From an uncultured Dialister sp. (lineage in GTDB: Bacteria; Bacillota; Negativicutes; Veillonellales; Dialisteraceae): a stretch of 51,424 nt of DNA. The position numbers and the translations under genes are program-made. Below the pieces are notes generated by a model. That model saw only the letters and a program-made list of their open reading frames with translations. It did no database searches and was not told the DNA's origin. The stretch covers positions 1 through 51,424 of the forward strand of contig CAKQBK010000007.1 of the NCBI GenBank assembly GCA_934216155.1, in the 5' to 3' direction. The number at the start of each line of letters is the position of its first letter. The first letter of the stretch is position 1. This document shows positions 49,641-51,424 of this stretch, one piece after another.

Positions 49641-49815
49641 AGTGGTATAAAACTCGTTCCCCCTTGAAGAAGGGGGAATACAAGGGGGATAGACGCTTCT
49701 AGCGGGATAAAATCCATTGTTCATAGCCAAACATGAACTATCATCCGCTAGTGCTAATTATGTCCCTTCGGGCCATTTCTATCCCCGGCTTCGCCGCCCC
49801 TTCTCCAAGGGGCCA
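49641..49815. repeat. Inverted-repeat element with CCCCTT/AAGGGG modules
   Basis: GTTCCCCCTTGAAGAAGGGGG and AGGGGGATAGACGCTTCTAGC on the left face CCGCTAGTGC, TATCCCCGGCTTCGCC and CCTTCTCCAAGGGGCC on the right. It is a typical palindromic intergenic element; the ends are not sharp. Confidence 0.45.
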
Positions 49816-50022
49816 CACGCTAGTAAGACTACCATTTATATACATAGTGATTGACTACAGGAAAAGAATTTTACCATATTCAGCATAAACCGGTGCATAA
49901 TTCATTCAAGATTTTACGCCATATTTTTCAATAGACACAGTCTGCATGAATTAAGGACCAACCACTATTTAAAGCAAATAACCAATCCGTTACTGCTCCA
50001 ATAGACACGAAAGATTTCATCG

Positions 50023-50310
50023 TAGCGTCATGGGGGCCGATCGCATTCGTGCGAAATGACGAAGAAAGTATAAATGGATTTGGATCTCTGAGTGGAGAAT
50101 GTTCAGCACTAACGGTAAGGGCTAGATGACACATATCATGACAACTCGATAGAGTTGCACATCTCGCTTTGCTCGATATATTATCTCACCGTTATGATTT
50201 GATACAGAAAGCCCTTCCCGCTAGTGCTTAACATTCTCCACTCTCCTACACATCGCGTTTCATTCCTTCTATATCATCAAGCACGAATACGTCCGGTCAA
50301 AATGACGCTA
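50023..50310. mobile_element. Family C element, complete copy of 288 bp
   Basis: The left end TAGCGTCATGGGGGCCGATCG and the inverse right end TAGCGTCATTTTGACCGGACG are terminal inverted repeats, both followed inward by ATTCGTGC. The interior shares GGAGAATG...CATTCTCC, CTCGCTTTGCTCGA and TTCTCCACTCTCCTACACAT with the other copies. No coding capacity. Confidence 0.65.
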
Positions 50311-50465
50311 ATCTTTTATACCATTTTATAAAATTAATGACATCCCCCCGATGGAGACGATGTCCCTCGAAACTATCATTGATAGGTAATTGCAGCATAA
50401 TTTATGCAAGTAATTTGTATTTCCTAATCCCTAGGGCCTAGCTACCGATTCCTTCCTAAAATAAA

Positions 50466-50535
50466 AAACGGCGCTTCCAAATTATGTGCGCCGCCACCAC
50501 CATTCCTAATTTCTCATTCCAAATTCCTCATTGCA
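50466..50535 (-). terminator. HT element
   Basis: CGGCGC/GCGCCG (50469-50493) with the heptamer tail ATTCCTAATTTCTCATTCC lies just after or in the end of the small open frame at 50506. On the minus strand TTTTTTATTTTAGG follows the hairpin. Confidence 0.55.
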
Positions 50536-50715
50536 TTTATCCCACCACAAAAAGGCACAGCTCCCGCTTTGGTTTTTGACTTCTATCTGGAGAAACCAAG
50601 AAATCAGGCACCAGCACATTTCTCGGGATGGATATAAACGGTGTCCAAGAGAGTCTCGTATAGCAAGTGCTTGTAAAAAGCGGTCACTGTACCTATTTTG
50701 TTTTTTTGTACTCAT
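50506..50715 (-). CDS. Possible small hypothetical protein or gene remnant
   Basis: An open frame of 69 codons begins MSTKKQNRYSDRFLQAL with AGGATGAGACA before the ATG. The first about 60 residues are plausible coding (REMCWCLISWFLQIE), but the last residues (CNEEFGMRN) are encoded by HT heptamers. No family is recognised. It may be the front part of a gene cut by repeat DNA. Confidence 0.3.
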   Translation of the reverse strand: MSTKKQNRYSDRFLQALAIRDSLGHRLYPSREMCWCLISWFLQIEVKNQSGSCAFLWWDKCNEEFGMRN

Positions 50716-51019
50716 TGTCTCATCCTATGGCCACTTGGAGGAGGGAACGTGAAAATAGGGCTTCGGATATCCACCGTCGTTTCTGTCCCTTCCTATGCTC
50801 TTCTTCTCCATGGATTAAATATAAAGAAGATCAGAAGTCGTTCCAGAAGTTTCGGTTTGCGCAGAAAGTCTCATTTTTCTTTCCAGTAAGTACGATAGGA
50901 AGGATTGTCTTTGGCACACCTTTTTATAAAAAATATTTTCATAAAGGAGTTGCTTCCAATTTTTCCTTCTGGTAATAGAATCGGAAAAATTTTCATTTTT
51001 ACACGATTTGAAAAAAATT

Positions 51020-51424
51020 TTCCACCACAAAGAAGCATGGACGCTTTGCTGCCATAATGATAACCCCCATGAATCGGCAGCAGCGCTTTTCATATATCCC
51101 GAAAGATGTACTAGGGAAACACTGATTTAATCATGGTTTGGAATTATTCTTGAATTTTTATTCAAAGCGAGGAAAGGAAATTCGCGAATAGCAAGCTATT
51201 TAAGAATTTTCTTGACGATGCTTTGGATAAAAATTTATATAATTCCAGACTCTTTGATTAAATCAGCGTTTCCCTGGCTCTAGGCTCGGTCGTCACAGGC
51301 TGTACATCAGGAATTGGCACTAAATGGGACTTCCATGCTTCTTTATGTAGTGGCTGCTCGTTAATACACTTTTCTAAAAACAACATCTGCTCCCAAATCG
51401 GAGCAAAAATCGGCCCATTTTTCG
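51020..51424 (-). pseudogene. Partial gene, disrupted by a MITE, running off the window
   Basis: The minus-strand frame entering at the window edge reads IWEQMLFLEKCINEQPLHK, then AWKSHLVPIPDVQPVTTEPRA, and hits a TAA inside the element at 51115-51273 (stop 51258). If the element is removed, the frame continues past 51112 for about 20 codons. A frameshifted relative is at 7205-7400. The parent protein is unknown; the upstream part is outside the window. Confidence 0.5.
51115..51273. mobile_element. Family E MITE, IS5-like target
   Basis: Terminal inverted repeats GGAAACACTGATTTAATCA and TGATTAAATCAGCGTTTCC bound 159 bp. The flanks are CTAG (51111-51114) and CTGG (51274-51277); the related, uninterrupted site near 7300 reads GCTAGCTC. 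A 4-bp YTAR-type target fits the IS5 group. No coding capacity. Confidence 0.65.

Noticed and set aside
50667..51093. Open frames on both strands at 50667-51093
   Set aside because: They overlap each other, show no start signals and include decayed gene and repeat DNA; none has a recognisable domain.

Overview
The window looks like a chromosomal segment of a diderm Firmicute of the class Negativicutes, Dialister-like. This is an inference from gene content (short HisG plus HisZ, a monofunctional HisB, an RFN-ribD-ribE-ribBA-ribH cluster, a peptidoglycan-anchored motor in a Firmicute-like background) and from the very repeat-rich spacers; no rRNA or other marker gene is present to settle it. 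Almost all genes are on the minus strand; only the amino-acid symporter (23265) and the SIMPL-domain gene (34665) are on the plus strand.

Layout. 1-700: repeat copies and terminators. 704-5520: a tight minus-strand operon, read from 5520 down: a GHKL-type ATPase, a 291-residue protein of unknown function, a DUF6339-like protein, then a DUF4236/zinc-ribbon membrane protein and a small acidic protein without a normal start codon. I know no named system with this composition and treat it as the main candidate for an undescribed (possibly defence) system. 5834-9309: an orphan small gene, a 1.7 kb stretch of repeats and gene remnants, and an ATPase/nuclease-like gene whose promoter sits in a 56-bp palindrome. 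9730-14417: riboflavin operon under an FMN riboswitch that carries a repeat element in its variable stem. 14583-17101: HEPN/MNT pair, thymidylate kinase and a DinJ/YafQ-like toxin-antitoxin pair. 17104-22315: pth, prs, glmU and a cell-wall protein with four peptidoglycan-binding repeats and a 3D domain. 23265-24689: alanine/glycine symporter. 25582-34124: complete histidine operon hisZ-G-D-C-B-H-A-F-IE with repeats in four of its internal spacers. 34665-40724: SIMPL protein, a 2-TM protein, four small exported/membrane proteins, a VWA protein and a macro-domain protein. 41038-48498: complete type I Zorya anti-phage system (zorABCD). 48873-49370: DUF805 protein. 49371-51424: repeats and a disrupted gene.

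The second theme is the spacer DNA. At least five palindromic element families recur: A (arms built of a 9-nt CTCAGGTTN unit), B (GGTTATAA hairpins), C (ends TAGCGTCATTTCGACC), D (411 bp, one copy, 7-bp target duplication) and E (about 159 bp, IS5-like target). One A copy has a 10-bp target duplication plus an empty-site relative elsewhere in the window, so the A elements are, or were, mobile. A further module, called HT here, combines GTGAGAA/GTTAGAA-type heptamers with a GGGGCGC...GCGCCCC terminator hairpin. It sits directly after many stop codons and may act as an all-frame translation stop plus transcription terminator.

The genes form housekeeping blocks (riboflavin, histidine, PRPP/UDP-GlcNAc, peptidyl-tRNA recycling) separated by accessory blocks (Zorya, the GHKL operon, toxin-antitoxin pairs). 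PRPP from Prs is the substrate of HisG. All functional statements rest on reading motifs by eye; no database search was possible.
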